The notes under the pieces were generated by a model. That model ran no database searches, was not told where the DNA came from, and saw only the letters and a program-made list of their open reading frames with translations. A stretch of 64,000 nt of DNA from Halicephalobus mephisto (taxonomy: Eukaryota; Nematoda; Chromadorea; Rhabditida; Panagrolaimidae), in assembly GCA_009193035.1 (NCBI GenBank), contig SWDT01000140.1:1-64000 (forward strand), written 5' to 3'. The translations under genes and the position numbers were made by a program. Shown piece by piece: positions 34,632-46,500 of this stretch. How positions within the stretch are numbered: position 1 is the first letter of the stretch; each line of letters opens with the position of its first letter.

Positions 34632-36529
34632 ATGGCAGATGACAGTGATTCCAGCGATGATTTCTACTTTTCCAGACGACCCCGAAGACAGTTTAATCCA
34701 GAACCGCATTTAGTGACTATTGTGAAGGCGGAATCAGGTTGGATTTCTGGGATAAATTTGGATTCCCAACAAAAATTACAGGATTCGGATTCAACGTGAA
34801 AGGACAAGTAAGCGAAGGAGGACAACTACGGAGTATCAATGGGGTACTGTATGCCCCTTTGCAGCATGTAAGTGCCGTATTAGCTGGAGGAGCTGCCGAG
34901 AAAGCCGGGCTATTGCGGGGGGACAGGATTCTCCAAGTGTAAGTTGTTTCATATATCGAAACCGAAATTATCGACTTCGAAATCGCAAATCCACTCTTCA
35001 AATCTATTTATGACCTAATTCCGACTGATTTCGAACTTATTCAAGGGCAAAAATCAGAGATTTCCCAAAAATCAATAACTTTAATCAAATGTTAACCAAA
35101 AAACAACAGATTTTAGGCAAAAAACATCGAAATTTTTTTTCCTTGTTTTCTATTTAGATGAATCATTAAAACATTTGAATCAATTGTTTTTCTTATCTTT
35201 CTAGTTATTTTTCCAGGAATAGCGTCAACGTCGAAGGCGCGACTCATCGACAGGTCGTGGAACTTATCAAGGACGGAGGAGATAAATTGGATCTTGTTGT
35301 AATTTCTGTGGATGAAGACGAGATAGAACCAGATGTCGGATATTCCGACGAAGCTAACGCTTACTTCAAATATGATTATTCTGAAAAACGGTCTTTGCCG
35401 ATAACCATTCCAAGTTATCAAAACGTATCCCTCAACGGTGAAAGGTTTATCGCTTACAATGTCCACATGGCTGGGAGACATCTAGGATCAAGAAGATATA
35501 GCGAGTTCGTCCAGCTGCATAAAGTCCTCAAAGAAGAATTTCCTGATTTCGAATTTCCAAAGCTCCCTAACAAATGGCCTTTCAAAATGTCAGAACAGCA
35601 ATTAGACGCCAGAAGGAGAGGACTGGAGCAATATTTAGAAAAAGTCTGTGCAGTTAAAGTTATTGCAGATTCAGATATCATGCAGGAATTTTTAATGGAA
35701 GATTCTAATGCTTGTTGTCCTGTCGTTGATGTGAATCTCCGAGTTTTGTTGCCAGAAAATAAGTCGATTTTACTAGATGTCAAAAGAAACAGCAACGCGA
35801 AATTTGTATTCAACGAAGTTGTTCGACATTTGAATATCTCCAACGATGCTGTTCCGTATTTGGCCTTGTTTGAAATGATAGACCTCTCATTTGAACGAAG
35901 ACTACTTCCGGAAGAATGTCCCCACAATATCTACATCCAAAATTACTCCTCTGCGGCTTCAAGTTGCATTCTACTAAAAAAATGGTGCTTCAATGTGGAT
36001 GTGGAAAAAGAAATTTGCTCGAAAAATGAGTTTTTCAAGAGAATCTGCTTCTACCAAGCAGTCAACGATGTCAACAATGGAGTAATCAACGTTCCCGAGA
36101 AGTTATATCAGTTGAAAGCATTGCAAGCAGAAGACAGAATCGACCAGTACCTTTCTGCTGTCCGACAACTAGACGATTACTCAAAAGTCAACTTTCCTGA
36201 GTGCAATTTTGTCTGCAATGAAGACAGAGGACTTGTGAAAGCCAGTTTTAACCTCCAGGAAATGACTTTGAAGTTAGTAAAAAATGGATCAAAGAAGGAA
36301 AAAGTCATCAATGTTCCTTGGAACCAAATACAGTCCTTCAAGATTATTACAGAATGCCAGAATTTTTCTATAACGTTCTTGCTGGAAGATACGACGATGG
36401 AAATAAGAATAGGAACTTTTTTTGTAAGTTTTTTGAAACTGGAAAATTGTAATTTTTTTATTTCAGACGAGATTCATGTTGGACGTGATTGAAAGAATAC
36501 AAGCAGAACGATCCAAAGCTGGTCTTTGA
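34632..36529 (+). CDS. snx-27: Sorting nexin 27 (PDZ-PX-FERM)
   Basis: Exons 34632-34737, 34782-34938, 35217-36423 and 36467-36529 give 510 residues, close to vertebrate SNX27. A PDZ domain (residues 30-125) has the [20 protein letters not shown] carboxylate-binding loop and [20 protein letters not shown]. The PX domain has [20 protein letters not shown] and [20 protein letters not shown], retaining the RRY and PxxKWP elements for PI3P. A FERM-like module follows ([18 protein letters not shown], then [18 protein letters not shown]). SNX27 links PDZ-motif cargo on early endosomes to the retromer for recycling to the cell surface. The first ATG of the frame is used; an acceptor-like tract (ctgtttcag) lies directly before it. 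lin-35 follows 364 bp downstream on the same strand. Confidence 0.95.
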
Positions 36530-36893
36530 CCAAAGAACATGACAAGGTGCTGAGAAAACAACGTGTATATTACTGTAAACCGGATATAATCTTGTAAATC
36601 TATCTTAGCCAAGTGAAATCCAGTAGTATTTCTTTGTGACTCTTGATCAAGAATTTTTACAGAATGCAATTCCAAGTTTTTGCATAATTTTGGTCGATTT
36701 TATAATAAAGATAGAGAATGAGTGGTTTTTTGCAAAAAGGAATATATGACTCGCACTGGAAAAATTTGCGTCCTATGAAGAAATGGAAAATCGGGTTGTC
36801 TCGTTTTCCCGCCAACTTCTTCGATGTTTTGAATTTTCCCGGTTTTTTTTAATTTTCTTTGATCGATTAATTTTTAATATTTAATTGTTTTAG
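36530..36893 (+). promoter_or_regulatory. snx-27 to lin-35 spacer with E2F and CHR-like sites
   Basis: An AATAAAG signal (about 36703) ends snx-27. TTTCCCGCCAA at 36805-36815 is a perfect E2F consensus, and TTTGAA at 36828-36833, 12 bases further, fits the CHR bound by LIN-54; a second TTTTCCCGG is at 36834-36842. In C. elegans this E2F plus CHR combination is the hallmark of DREAM (DRM) complex targets. TTTTAG immediately precedes the lin-35 ATG and may be a spliced-leader acceptor. Confidence 0.7.
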
Positions 36894-39800
36894 ATGCCTG
36901 ATTCTGATGAGCGTTCGGCTTCTGATACTGTAGAGAAGCGGAAAAAAGATATCCCATTGCCGACTCCAGAAGAAGATGATCCTAATCCTCCGAGAAAAGA
37001 ACTAGAAGCTATTTTTGAAATTCTGCATTTTGACAAAAATCATGAGATTTTTGAGAAGATTATGGGACAATATGAATTGATTAAGCAACAAGGAATCATG
37101 GAAGTGAGTTTTGTGGAAATTTTTGGAATTTTTATATATGGATTTTTATTTTTCCAGTCTCCGGCGAAGCATTGGCTTGCTTGTTGCTTGTACACTAATG
37201 TCTGGTCCACTACAGCAGTCGGGAACAAACCTCCATTGCCGTTTTCCACGATGTGTTTGTTGGATGCCGTAGGGTTGTCCATTATGGAGTTCATGGACAA
37301 ACTGGAAAAGTGGGCCGTGATGGTCAACGCTCAAGCAAGGCTACTGAATCACATTGAGGCTGTGGAAGGGAACCTGTCTGTCTCCATCATCGTCTTCAAC
37401 AAGTACACTACACTCGTCCGGGACTGCTTCATCCCCGGTCAAGAGATCCTTCTGATCGACCCGACTTCCCAGAAGCAACACGTTCTGAACACCTTCGAAA
37501 TCTTCTCCTACATTTGGCTCAGTTATTTGGGATTCAAAAGTGAGTTCAGTGACTACTACATTTAAATATCATTTTTCTAGAACAACTCGTCAAAACTCGG
37601 GAAAAAGAGGACTTGATGAACAGTTTCCATCTGCTCCTGGTCATTGCGGATCTAGTGATCACTGATCTCATTGACCAAGGCTTCGAACAATTCCTAAAAA
37701 AAGAATTTCTCAACGAAGTCCAATCGAAAAAGAAATCCATCCTTGACTTCTTCTGCGAGAATTACAACGGGGTTTCCCTCGATTGCAAGCACTTCCGTAC
37801 TCATTGGTTTCTCCAGCAAGCTCAGTCCTTCGTTGAAGATGGTTTTCTCAAGATGAATCTGGAAAAGCAGTCTGAATTCCTGGACCACATCTTTTACAAT
37901 TCTGATTTCTTTAATCGGATGTACGAAGAGGCCATTGTGGAAAGATTTGAGATCGACGAAAGGATATTCTGCGTGAAAGTCACCCCAGAAATGCTCTTTG
38001 ATGAAACTGTCGACTGTAAGTTCAAATTTTCATGGTTATTTTAAATTTCAGTCGTAATTGCAATTACTTTCAATTATTTTTATCGTTATTCTCATTTTAG
38101 TCTCCAAACTCGCGATAACTGTTGGATTAAGACCGGTGCCTGATGGATCTCTCTCGAAAGATGCAGAAGTTTTGATGAAGAAAGCTGTCGATGCTTCTAT
38201 TCATAAAGTCAATGTCACCAGAAATCTCCTCACTCCTCTGAGTGGCAAGGCGTACCTGACGAATACGGACCTTTGTTTCCCTGTTGGTCCAGATAATGGC
38301 GAAGTAGACAGAAGCACTCACCTAGCTCATTTGCTTAATGCCATTGATCCGGATATTGCAGAAGAATTTTCCAATCTGCTATCCAAATTTCCCACATCGT
38401 TGTCTCAGTCCTTAAGTGACAAAGGTTTGATTTTTGTGTTTAATTATTTCTACTTTAACATTTCAGTTGTCAATTTGAATGCACTTTTCATGAGTCGAGT
38501 CAAAGAAGAACAATCACTGAATCCGAATTTCGATCCAGTTTTCGCCAAAGCTATAGATGAACACGGAGTCCAGATAAATGATCTATTTCGAAGATTTCTT
38601 CATCGACTAACTCTATCAGATTACAGTAAGAAAGAAGGAAATCCAGCAAAAGTTTTCGAATCTCTCTGTGCTGTTCTTCAAAGGGATGACTTTATCAATT
38701 CTCTATATGTTTGTGCTGTGGAAATTTTTATGTTTTCCTACAGTTCCCAAAGAGAGTTCCCCTGGAGTGTTCAAGTAGTCAACATTGCTCCAATTACTTT
38801 TTACAAAGTCATCGAACCGGTAATCAGATGTGATCCTGAGTTGACAAGAGACATGCAGAAGCATCTGAATAGAATAGAAGAACGTGTTTTGGAAGAACTT
38901 GGATGGGTATTTGAATCACCTATTTGGAAAACAATTGGATCTGAAAATCCGTTTCCCTATTACGATGAAGTTATGATCCCGGAGGGGAAGGCAGATCAGA
39001 GACCGATACCTATTGTTACTCCTAATCCTAGTGCAAATGTGTTCAGTAGATTTGGTCCACCTACGCCTAAAGGTAACTTAACTGCGAAGAGAAGATTGGA
39101 CTTTGATCCGGAAGAAGCAGATCCGTCTCCGAAGAAATTCATACGTGCTGGTGGTAGTAGTTCTTTGACGATTTTTGCAAGGAAAGTTTATTATCTGGCG
39201 GCTCTTCATTTGAATGACTTGTGTGATAGACTAAGACTTGAAGAAAAAGGAAGAAGAAAAGTTTGGACTTTATTTGAACATATTTTGAGAAATGAGACTA
39301 CACTGATGAGAGGAAGACATCTTGATCAAAATCTTATGTGTTGTTTGTACATTATTGCTCGTGTTAGTAGTATTCAGATACCTTTCCATGAGATTTTATA
39401 TCATTATCGACATCAACCACAAGCTGGAAGTAGAGTCTATAGACATGTGCTGATTGCTATTCAGAATAACTCTAATAATGATGATAGTGCTTCGAGGGAT
39501 TCCGTATCTTCTCATTCGCATGCATCTAGTACTAATGCTTCTACTGTCACGGCGATGAGATCGGGGTCTACTATGCCTGCTCCTGGAATGACGAGTGCTC
39601 CGCCGACTCCAGAACCCCAGAATGCGGAATATAATGATTTGATTTTCTATTATAATCGAGTTTTTGTAAGAAGAGTTGAAGATTTTGTTAAAAGACTTGC
39701 TTTTGGAGATGAAACTAATGAGGTGAGGTTTTTGGATTTTTGGTGTTTTAAAAGTAATTTTTTAGAAAATCAACTTACTCCCGGTTCCGACTGTTAAATG

Positions 39801-39999
39801 CAACACGCTATCTCCAAGAAAAATGATTAGTCCTAATGTTTGTGTTGTTCCGTTGTCTACTGGAAATCCACCTCAATCTCCTAGTAGACCTTTGAGATAT
39901 AGCGTGAACAGGTCTCCGTCAAAAGATCTCCATCATATTAATGCAGTGATCCGACAAGCAGGTCAATCGACTTTCAGAGTTGCACCTTATCATCCTTGA
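36894..39999 (+). CDS. lin-35: LIN-35, retinoblastoma-family pocket protein
   Basis: Six exons (36894-37103, 37158-37539, 37581-38015, 38101-38424, 38467-39722, 39766-39999) give 946 residues, close to the roughly 960 of C. elegans LIN-35. The N-terminal cyclin-like part contains NLSVSIIVFNKYTTLVRDCF. Pocket A begins around TPLSGKAYLTNTD and runs through LNRIEERVLEELGW. A spacer with SP/TP sites (FGPPTPKGN, DPSPKKF) leads to pocket B: FARKVYYLAALHLNDLCDRL, then MRGRHLDQNLMCCLYIIARV, IFYYNRVFVRRVEDFV and the C-terminal LPVPTVKCNTLSPRKMI and LRYSVNRSPSKDLHHINAVI, matching p107/p130 tails. LIN-35 is the single worm pocket protein, the core of the DREAM repressor and a G1/S brake. It ends 83 bp from the oppositely oriented tubulin gene. 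Confidence 0.95.
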
Positions 40000-40082
40000 A
40001 TTTGATTTGATGTGGTTTTTTTGATTTGTTCATTTTTATCTTGCTAAAACTTGAATATTACAAAGTAAGAAAAGTTTGATTT

Positions 40083-42578
40083 TTAGTATTCTTCGTCGCC
40101 GTCGTGACTGTCAATTCCGACTTCTTGGTAGTCCTTCTCGAGGGCAGCGAGGTCTTCGCGGGCTTCGCTGAATTCCCCTTCTTCCATACCTTCACCGACG
40201 AACCAGTGGACGAATGCTCTTTTGGCGTACATCAAGTCGAATTTGTGGTCGAGTCTTGCCCATGCTTCTGAAATGGCGGTGGTGTTTGATAACATACAGA
40301 CAGCTCTTTGAAGTTTGGCTAAATCTCCTCCGGGTACAACTGTAGGAGGTTGATAGTTGATTCCAACTTTGAATCCTGTAGGACACCAATCAACAAATTG
40401 AATTTGACGTTTTGTTTTTATGGCAGAAATTGCAGAATTGACATCTTTTGGAACGACATCACCACGGTAGAGAAGACAACAAGCCATGAATTTTCCGTTT
40501 CGAGGATCGCATTTGACCATTTGTGAACCAGGCTCGAAACACTTGTTAGTGATTTCGGATACAGTAAGCTGCTCATGATAAGCTTTCTCACTGAAAGGTG
40601 AAATTGCTGTTTTAGTAAATGAATTTTCTTTTCTAATTAAAATTACTGGATAGTGACTAAAGACCAGGTTTATACTTCAGTCACTGTTCGAATGATTTCT
40701 TTACTAAAAAGATAAAACTGGAATAGTGACTGAGATGGAGGTGGATTGTCAAAAATGAACACTATCCAAGTTTGATTTTGTTTCCGAAATACTAAAGTAA
40801 ACATAGATAGTGACTGGAATGAACGGTGGATTGCAAAAACTGGACACTATTCAGGTTTGAGGAACTTACGCTGAAATGATCGGGGCATAGGTGGCCAAGG
40901 GGAAGTGGATTCTCGGGTAGGGGACCAGATTGGTCTGAAACTCGGTCAGATCGACGTTGAGGGCCCCATCGAAGCGAAGGGAAGCCGTGATGGATGAGAC
41001 GATCTGGGCGATCAAGCGGTTGAGATTAGTGTAGCTGGGACGACTAATCTCTAAGTTCTTTCGGCAGATTTCATAAATGGCTTCGTTGTCGACAAGAAAA
41101 GAACAGTCGGAATGTTCCAGAGTCGTGTGGGTGGTCAAGATGGCATTGTAGGGCTACAGTAATTCCATTGATGAAAATTAAGCAATTAATGTTTACCTCC
41201 ACCATGGCCGTCGAGATCTGGGGAGCCGGATAGATGGAGAACTCAAGCTTCGCCTTTTTACCGTAATCGACGGAGAGTCGTTCCATCATGAGAGAAGCGA
41301 ATCCGGAACCGGTGCCCCCTCCAAAGGAGTGGAAGATGAGGAATCCTTGGAGGCCTTGGCAGCTTTCCGCGAGACCTAAAATTAAAATTTTATTTTAGTG
41401 TAAATCATTATGATAGTGACTGAAAACGTTGATAATGCAAAGTAATTTCTATTTAGTTTTTTTCAACAGTTATCACAGAAAGTGTTTATTTTTGTCGATT
41501 TACAGACACTATGAGAATGTTTTAATGCATGAAGGTGATAGTAGTCGAGGTAACAGCTGTTAAAGCAAAAAATTCTCAAATGGAAGATTGAAAATCAAAT
41601 TCTTATTTCTGTTTCAATTTTAACCCCATTCTCGAAAAATACAGTACTCCGGTAGACGTAAACCTGTGACGTCGACGTGACCCAAAGTTACCTCGAGATA
41701 CTGATTTCCAGATACTAATACCCTTAAGAAGATTTAAAAGATTAAAAATCCACTAATAAACGATCTTTGCTGCATTGGATTTTCGTTGAGTAATGACTAG
41801 ATAAAAAACAGAAGCCAATCTTTCGAAATCCCAAAAACTTACGTCTGATGCGGTCCATGCAGACGTCGATCAGCTCCTTGCCGATGGTGTAGTGGCCTCT
41901 GGCATAGTTATTCGCCGCATCCTCCTTCCCGGTGATCAACTGTTCCGGATGGAAGAGGGTTTTGTAAGTCCCGGTTCGGACTTCATCGACTACAGTAGGT
42001 TCCAAGTCGATGAAGATGGCTCGAGGGACATGTTTCCCAGCAGAAGTCTCACTAAAGAAGGTGTTGTAGCTCGAATCCTCGACTCCTAAGGATTGATCCG
42101 AGGGCATCAACCCATCGGGCTGGATCCCGTGCTCAAGGCAGTAGAGTTCCCAACAGGCGTTTCCGATCTGGCATCCTGCTTGGCCCACGTGGAGGCTGAT
42201 CACTTCACGCTGTAATTTCAGAAATTACAGTACAGTAATTCATTTTCGAAGTTTTTCAGATTCGAAAATTGAAAATATTATGAAATTACAGAAATTGAAA
42301 ACAAATATCATTACGAAATTACTTTGGTACAAATTTTCGAATTTCTTTGGAAATTTCTATATTTCTAGATTTTAGATGTATTTAAAAATTTAATGAATTT
42401 TAGAGAATTCTGAGAATTTTAACGAGATTCTGAGAAATTTTAGAATCTTTCCGCTGGATTCTAATAAATTCTAGAATCTTCTACAAGACTAATAAAAAAC
42501 AATTTGGAAATTGTCTTAGTTTTTTGATTTTTATAACGTTAAATTTCCACCCAACTACAGTATCCTCAAACTTACCAT
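40083..42578 (-). CDS. Alpha-tubulin
   Basis: Exons 42576-42578 (the ATG alone), 41843-42209, 41197-41375, 40870-41153 and 40083-40590 give 446 residues. All alpha-tubulin landmarks are present: [20 protein letters not shown], the GTP-binding [11 protein letters not shown], the catalytic-loop Glu region and a C-terminal EEY that can be detyrosinated. The residue normally acetylated, Lys40, is Gln here (MPSDQSLG). The first intron splits the ATG from the second codon, as in several worm tubulin genes. The protein forms microtubules with beta-tubulin; an X-box-like site 170 bp upstream suggests expression in ciliated sensory neurons. Introns 3 and 5 (numbered on the minus strand) hold AGTCACTATCC-family repeats. 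I cannot say which tba paralogue this is. Confidence 0.95.
40640..40865. repeat. AGTCACTATCC / GGATAGTGACT cluster in tubulin intron
   Basis: Forward and inverse words (TGGATAGTGACTAAAG, TTCAGTCACTGTTCG, GGAATAGTGACTGAG, CACTATCCAAG, GATAGTGACTGG, CACTATTCAGG) fill the short intron between the last two tubulin exons. A single degenerate copy (GATAGTGACTG) is at 41411 in the next intron. Confidence 0.8.
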
Positions 42579-42747
42579 TTTTCCTCGAATTAGGGACATT
42601 TTCGGATTTCCGTTAGATTTTTGTTCTTCTCCTAAAATTTCACTCTAATTTAAAAAGGACAGAAATAAAACGGCATTCAATCTGGCTTTTCGAAATGTGT
42701 AAGAGTGAGAACCTAATCCCTTTCTGATAACCAACCCAAGTGAAGCC

Positions 42748-42761
42748 GTTTCCTGGGTAAC
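42748..42761 (-). promoter_or_regulatory. X-box-like RFX/DAF-19 site upstream of alpha-tubulin
   Basis: GTTTCCTGGGTAAC has two perfect X-box half-sites (GTTNYY and RRNAAC) around a TG centre; the usual centre is AT, so 13 of 14 positions fit. It lies about 170 bp from the tubulin ATG, a normal distance for X-boxes of worm ciliary genes. Confidence 0.65.
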
Positions 42762-43042
42762 GGAGAGTGGCAATTGCCGCTTAAGGCTTGTAATTACACC
42801 GAAGCCGTATTACCTAATTTAGCTTTGGCCTTGAGGGATATTGACCTAGTAGACAAGTACAGTGTCCAGAGAAAAGGTAAATTTCAAATTGCTTTAACTC
42901 CACAGATGTTCAACAAACTTTCGTAATTTTTCATTTCAGATAATTTTACTGTTTCATTTATAATAAAAAATATTAAAATTAAAATTTTCTTCAAAAATTA
43001 AAAAAGCATTAAGAAATATATTCTATATAAGTTTATACACAC

Positions 43043-43148
43043 AAAAAGGTACATTAAAATAGGTCTGATATACCAGATACATTGTATTTGATATACTGAT
43101 GGATTAAATATATCCAGTACATTGGAGCATTTTAATGTACTCTTTTTT
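43043..43148 (+). repeat. Short MITE-like repeat (AAAAAGGTACATTAAAAT ends)
   Basis: AAAAAGGTACATTAAAAT on the left and ATTTTAATGTACTCTTTTTT on the right are inverse. The same block is found in the duplicated segment at 55.4 kb, and a longer relative is at 18740-18995. Confidence 0.65.
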
Positions 43149-43510
43149 ACATGTTTTCCATTAGTCCAAAAAAGTACCTTTTATTTGGACGAAACTTACC
43201 TAAAATGGGCAAGTTATAGTTATGAATACTAAATTTAGAGTTAAAATTAGTTTTTATGATTTGGGATTCTGAAGTAAATCACTTAATTCTAATTTGAAAT
43301 TTATACATTTGATTATCTGATTTTTTTGATGCTTTTTGTTCAATTTCCGGAGTATTCGTAATTTTTCACCAAAGTATTATATAAAACTGAATTTACCTAG
43401 GATAGTTTTCAAATATTTCCATTTATCAGTAACAAAAATCAACGTTTTAGTAATTTTTCTATTAAACACTAAAGAAAAATTACACTTTGTTCACAAATAT
43501 TTCATGGCAA

Positions 43511-46500
43511 TCAAACATTTGATTTAGAATTAGTGTTTGTTTGAAGTTGCATCGTGTTCAGGATTTTTTCAACTTGTTCTTTCGTATTTTGACCCAGAAT
43601 GCTTGATTCTCCATCCATAGCTTGTACTTCAACCTTTTGCTCGTCAGTTTCCGGACTAAAGTAAACACACAAGTATTGTATAAACGATTATGTGCCAGTT
43701 GTATCCCAGAAACGTATGTTTTGGACACTTGTGTCTTAAATACTTATATTGTAATTTGAACTACTTTAAATCAAAAATTACAAACAAAAAACTGTTTAAA
43801 AGCCGTTCTATGTAACTTTTATCATTTTTGTATGGAAGTCTGGCATAGGCGTTTCTACAGAAGTCCAAACTTCAGAATCCGTGATTCTAAAGACCAACTT
43901 TCAATCCTGACATCAGATTCAGAATCTACGAGTCTGATTGTCCCATTCTACATATTTGTTGTGGAATTTTGAGGACGTCTATGCCAAACTTTCATATAAA
44001 AACGATAAAAGTTACATAGAATGGGTTTTAAGCAATTTTTTGTTTGTAATTTTTGATTTAAAGTAGTTCAAATTACAATATACGTATCAAAGACACAAGT
44101 GTTCGGAACACAACTGTCACACTACGGTATAAACACAAAATAAACGTACTGATCACTGACATTAGGTTCTCGTCGTTTCTTAGGAATAAATCCCTCGCAA
44201 AAGACCCAGATAAATTCTATTATGGTTACTACACTAGCTCCAAGAAAAAGACCGAGAACTCCACCGATATCAGAAATCATTTGATAGAAAGAATAAGCTT
44301 CGTTTTGTGTCCAATGCTCGTAGCTCATTTCTTGAAGATAAATATTCACTTTTACGAAATTTTTTCTAAAACAACTGTTAAGTGTCATAAAGGCTAGCAT
44401 TTACTTACTTCACAAATTCTGGACCAAATTCACTTCTTTTCAGAAATTCTGGCAAATCTTCTCGGAATAGATGTGTATAAGCAGTTAAGAACGAATACAT
44501 GACCATTTCGAATTCAGTAGATAAATTTTTTGAAAAGCTCTTAACTGGTCCCAAAGTGCAGTTCTGAATATCACGATAAAAATTCCTGAACAAGTCTTGG
44601 TGATGTTTGTCATTGCTCCCGAAAAATAGAACCGAGCCAATTTCCCATCCATAGTCACGGATTATTTTGCTCAATCTTGCTTCATTTTCTTCGAGGAAAT
44701 CCATGGTTTTTTGCAACGTTTCATCCAAGTCCTTTTTGATTACATCATTCCATTTTTTCACCAAACCTTCTTCATAAAAGTACTTCATCTTTGACGTCAT
44801 CATCTCCATCGCCAACTCCCTTTTGGTAACCCTTAAGTCAATGTAGTCAATTATCATGTTTCCGATCTGGTCCATCTTTTCAAGATCCTTACTTAGCATC
44901 GTGGTATAACTGTCTTCATCGTAGATATTGTAAATCTTACCGACGTATTTTTGGATAAAATCTAGATGCTTATTCATCTCATCTACCTTCTTTGCACCGA
45001 AGAGTTTCTTGACCTCCGATATTCTTCTGTAATTCAATACAGCTTGGGGCTCTTTGAGGAGCTCAATGATGATCTTGGATCTTCTTTCTTCATCCACTGA
45101 TCCATTGTATTTAATGGCATCGAAGACGTCAGAGTACCGAGAAGCCATGTTTTTGAAGCACGATATGTTGTCGACCAGTCGTTGATAAATACCGGTAAAA
45201 TTTTCATTTGTCCAGCCCCATTTTGACTCTGTGATCCTGAAAATTAGTCATGTTAAATCTACATATTTTTAATATTCTACTTTTCTGCGGCATCAAACAT
45301 ATGGGATAGAAGTATGGAGGTCTTTTGTTTGTATAGATTTAATAGATCTTCACGGCCATAATCTGTTAATTCGTTGATGTTTTTTAGTTGTTCATTAGTA
45401 ACTCTTTGCCAATAAGAACAAACATGATGGTTTCTCCTATAATTACCTTTTTCGAAATCTTTGTCGTTCAATTTTTCCCCGTTTTCAGAAACAATCGGTA
45501 TTGGAAGAATGTTGTCGCCAAGTTCGTTAAGGTACTGTCGTGCAATATAATGCATTTGATCGCAATTTTCCTTCTGTTCATAGGATTTTGATCCGACTCT
45601 GTTGTGTCTTCGTTTGAGATGGAATACACATCCAAAGTAATCTGCAGTACTACAGTTGGGGAAATTTTCCGGGACTTTTAAGTTGTATAGTGCTGCCATA
45701 GAACAATTACATTTGTTTTCTATTTGATCGAGATATTCTTCATTTACGCCAATTATCATATTCGTCGATTTTCCGCTCGTTTGTCGAATGGATTTCCCAG
45801 TATTTTCGATACAGTTGTTCCCAGGTATCTTCTGCTTGTATTGTATGTGGAATGGAATATTGACTGTATAGCCCGGAGGGACACTGATTCTTCCTTGTGG
45901 ATTAAAGGAAGTATCATTCTGATTAAAAATAAAGATTTGGAATCCAGGTGGTGCAAGACTGGTAAAATACCTGGAGCAAGCGTCTATTCGTTCGTAGGTT
46001 TCAGCATTTAATAACAATTTAAACCCCTGATGTGAGCCATCTTCAGTTATCTTGATGGGATTTTCTGAGTCAGCATTTATAACCCAACACAACTTATCAA
46101 ATTTCCAAAGTGGTTTGAAGTCACTAGCAGCACACTTCGTTCCATTAGGAAACTTGCACTTCATAATCATATTTTCTGCAGAATGCGAGGCATTATTCAG
46201 AAAAGAAATTGCATCTAACTCTCTGTTGTTCTCGAAATATGCTCCAAGGGATGTTTCTATCGGAAATTTATCCATATATCTAAGCATAAACTGATTTGTG
46301 TTACAAATGGCTATTGCAGGGAACGCAATCTCTGTTGGATACTTCATTTCGACATTTGTAGACAGAGGCCCTGACATAAAATTTGTTATTTGTTTCGAAA
46401 TATAGTAACACGTAAGACAAAGGAACACCAGAAGTATTACAACCCACATGTATTTAGTTATTTTGCTTCTTTCTTTGACGTGGTAAAATCCATGAATATA

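Larger units (their letters stand above)
42579..43510. other. Tubulin promoter region and intergenic DNA
   Basis: This contains the tubulin upstream region with the X-box-like site (42748-42761), a MITE-like repeat at 43043-43148 and the 3' flank of the DEG/ENaC gene. Most of it (about 42481-43293) is duplicated at 54858-55662. Confidence 0.7.

Noticed and set aside
42961..43060. Possible extra upstream exon of tubulin
   Set aside because: The ATG-only exon at 42576-42578 with its donor explains the gene, and nothing further upstream is in phase or conserved as coding.
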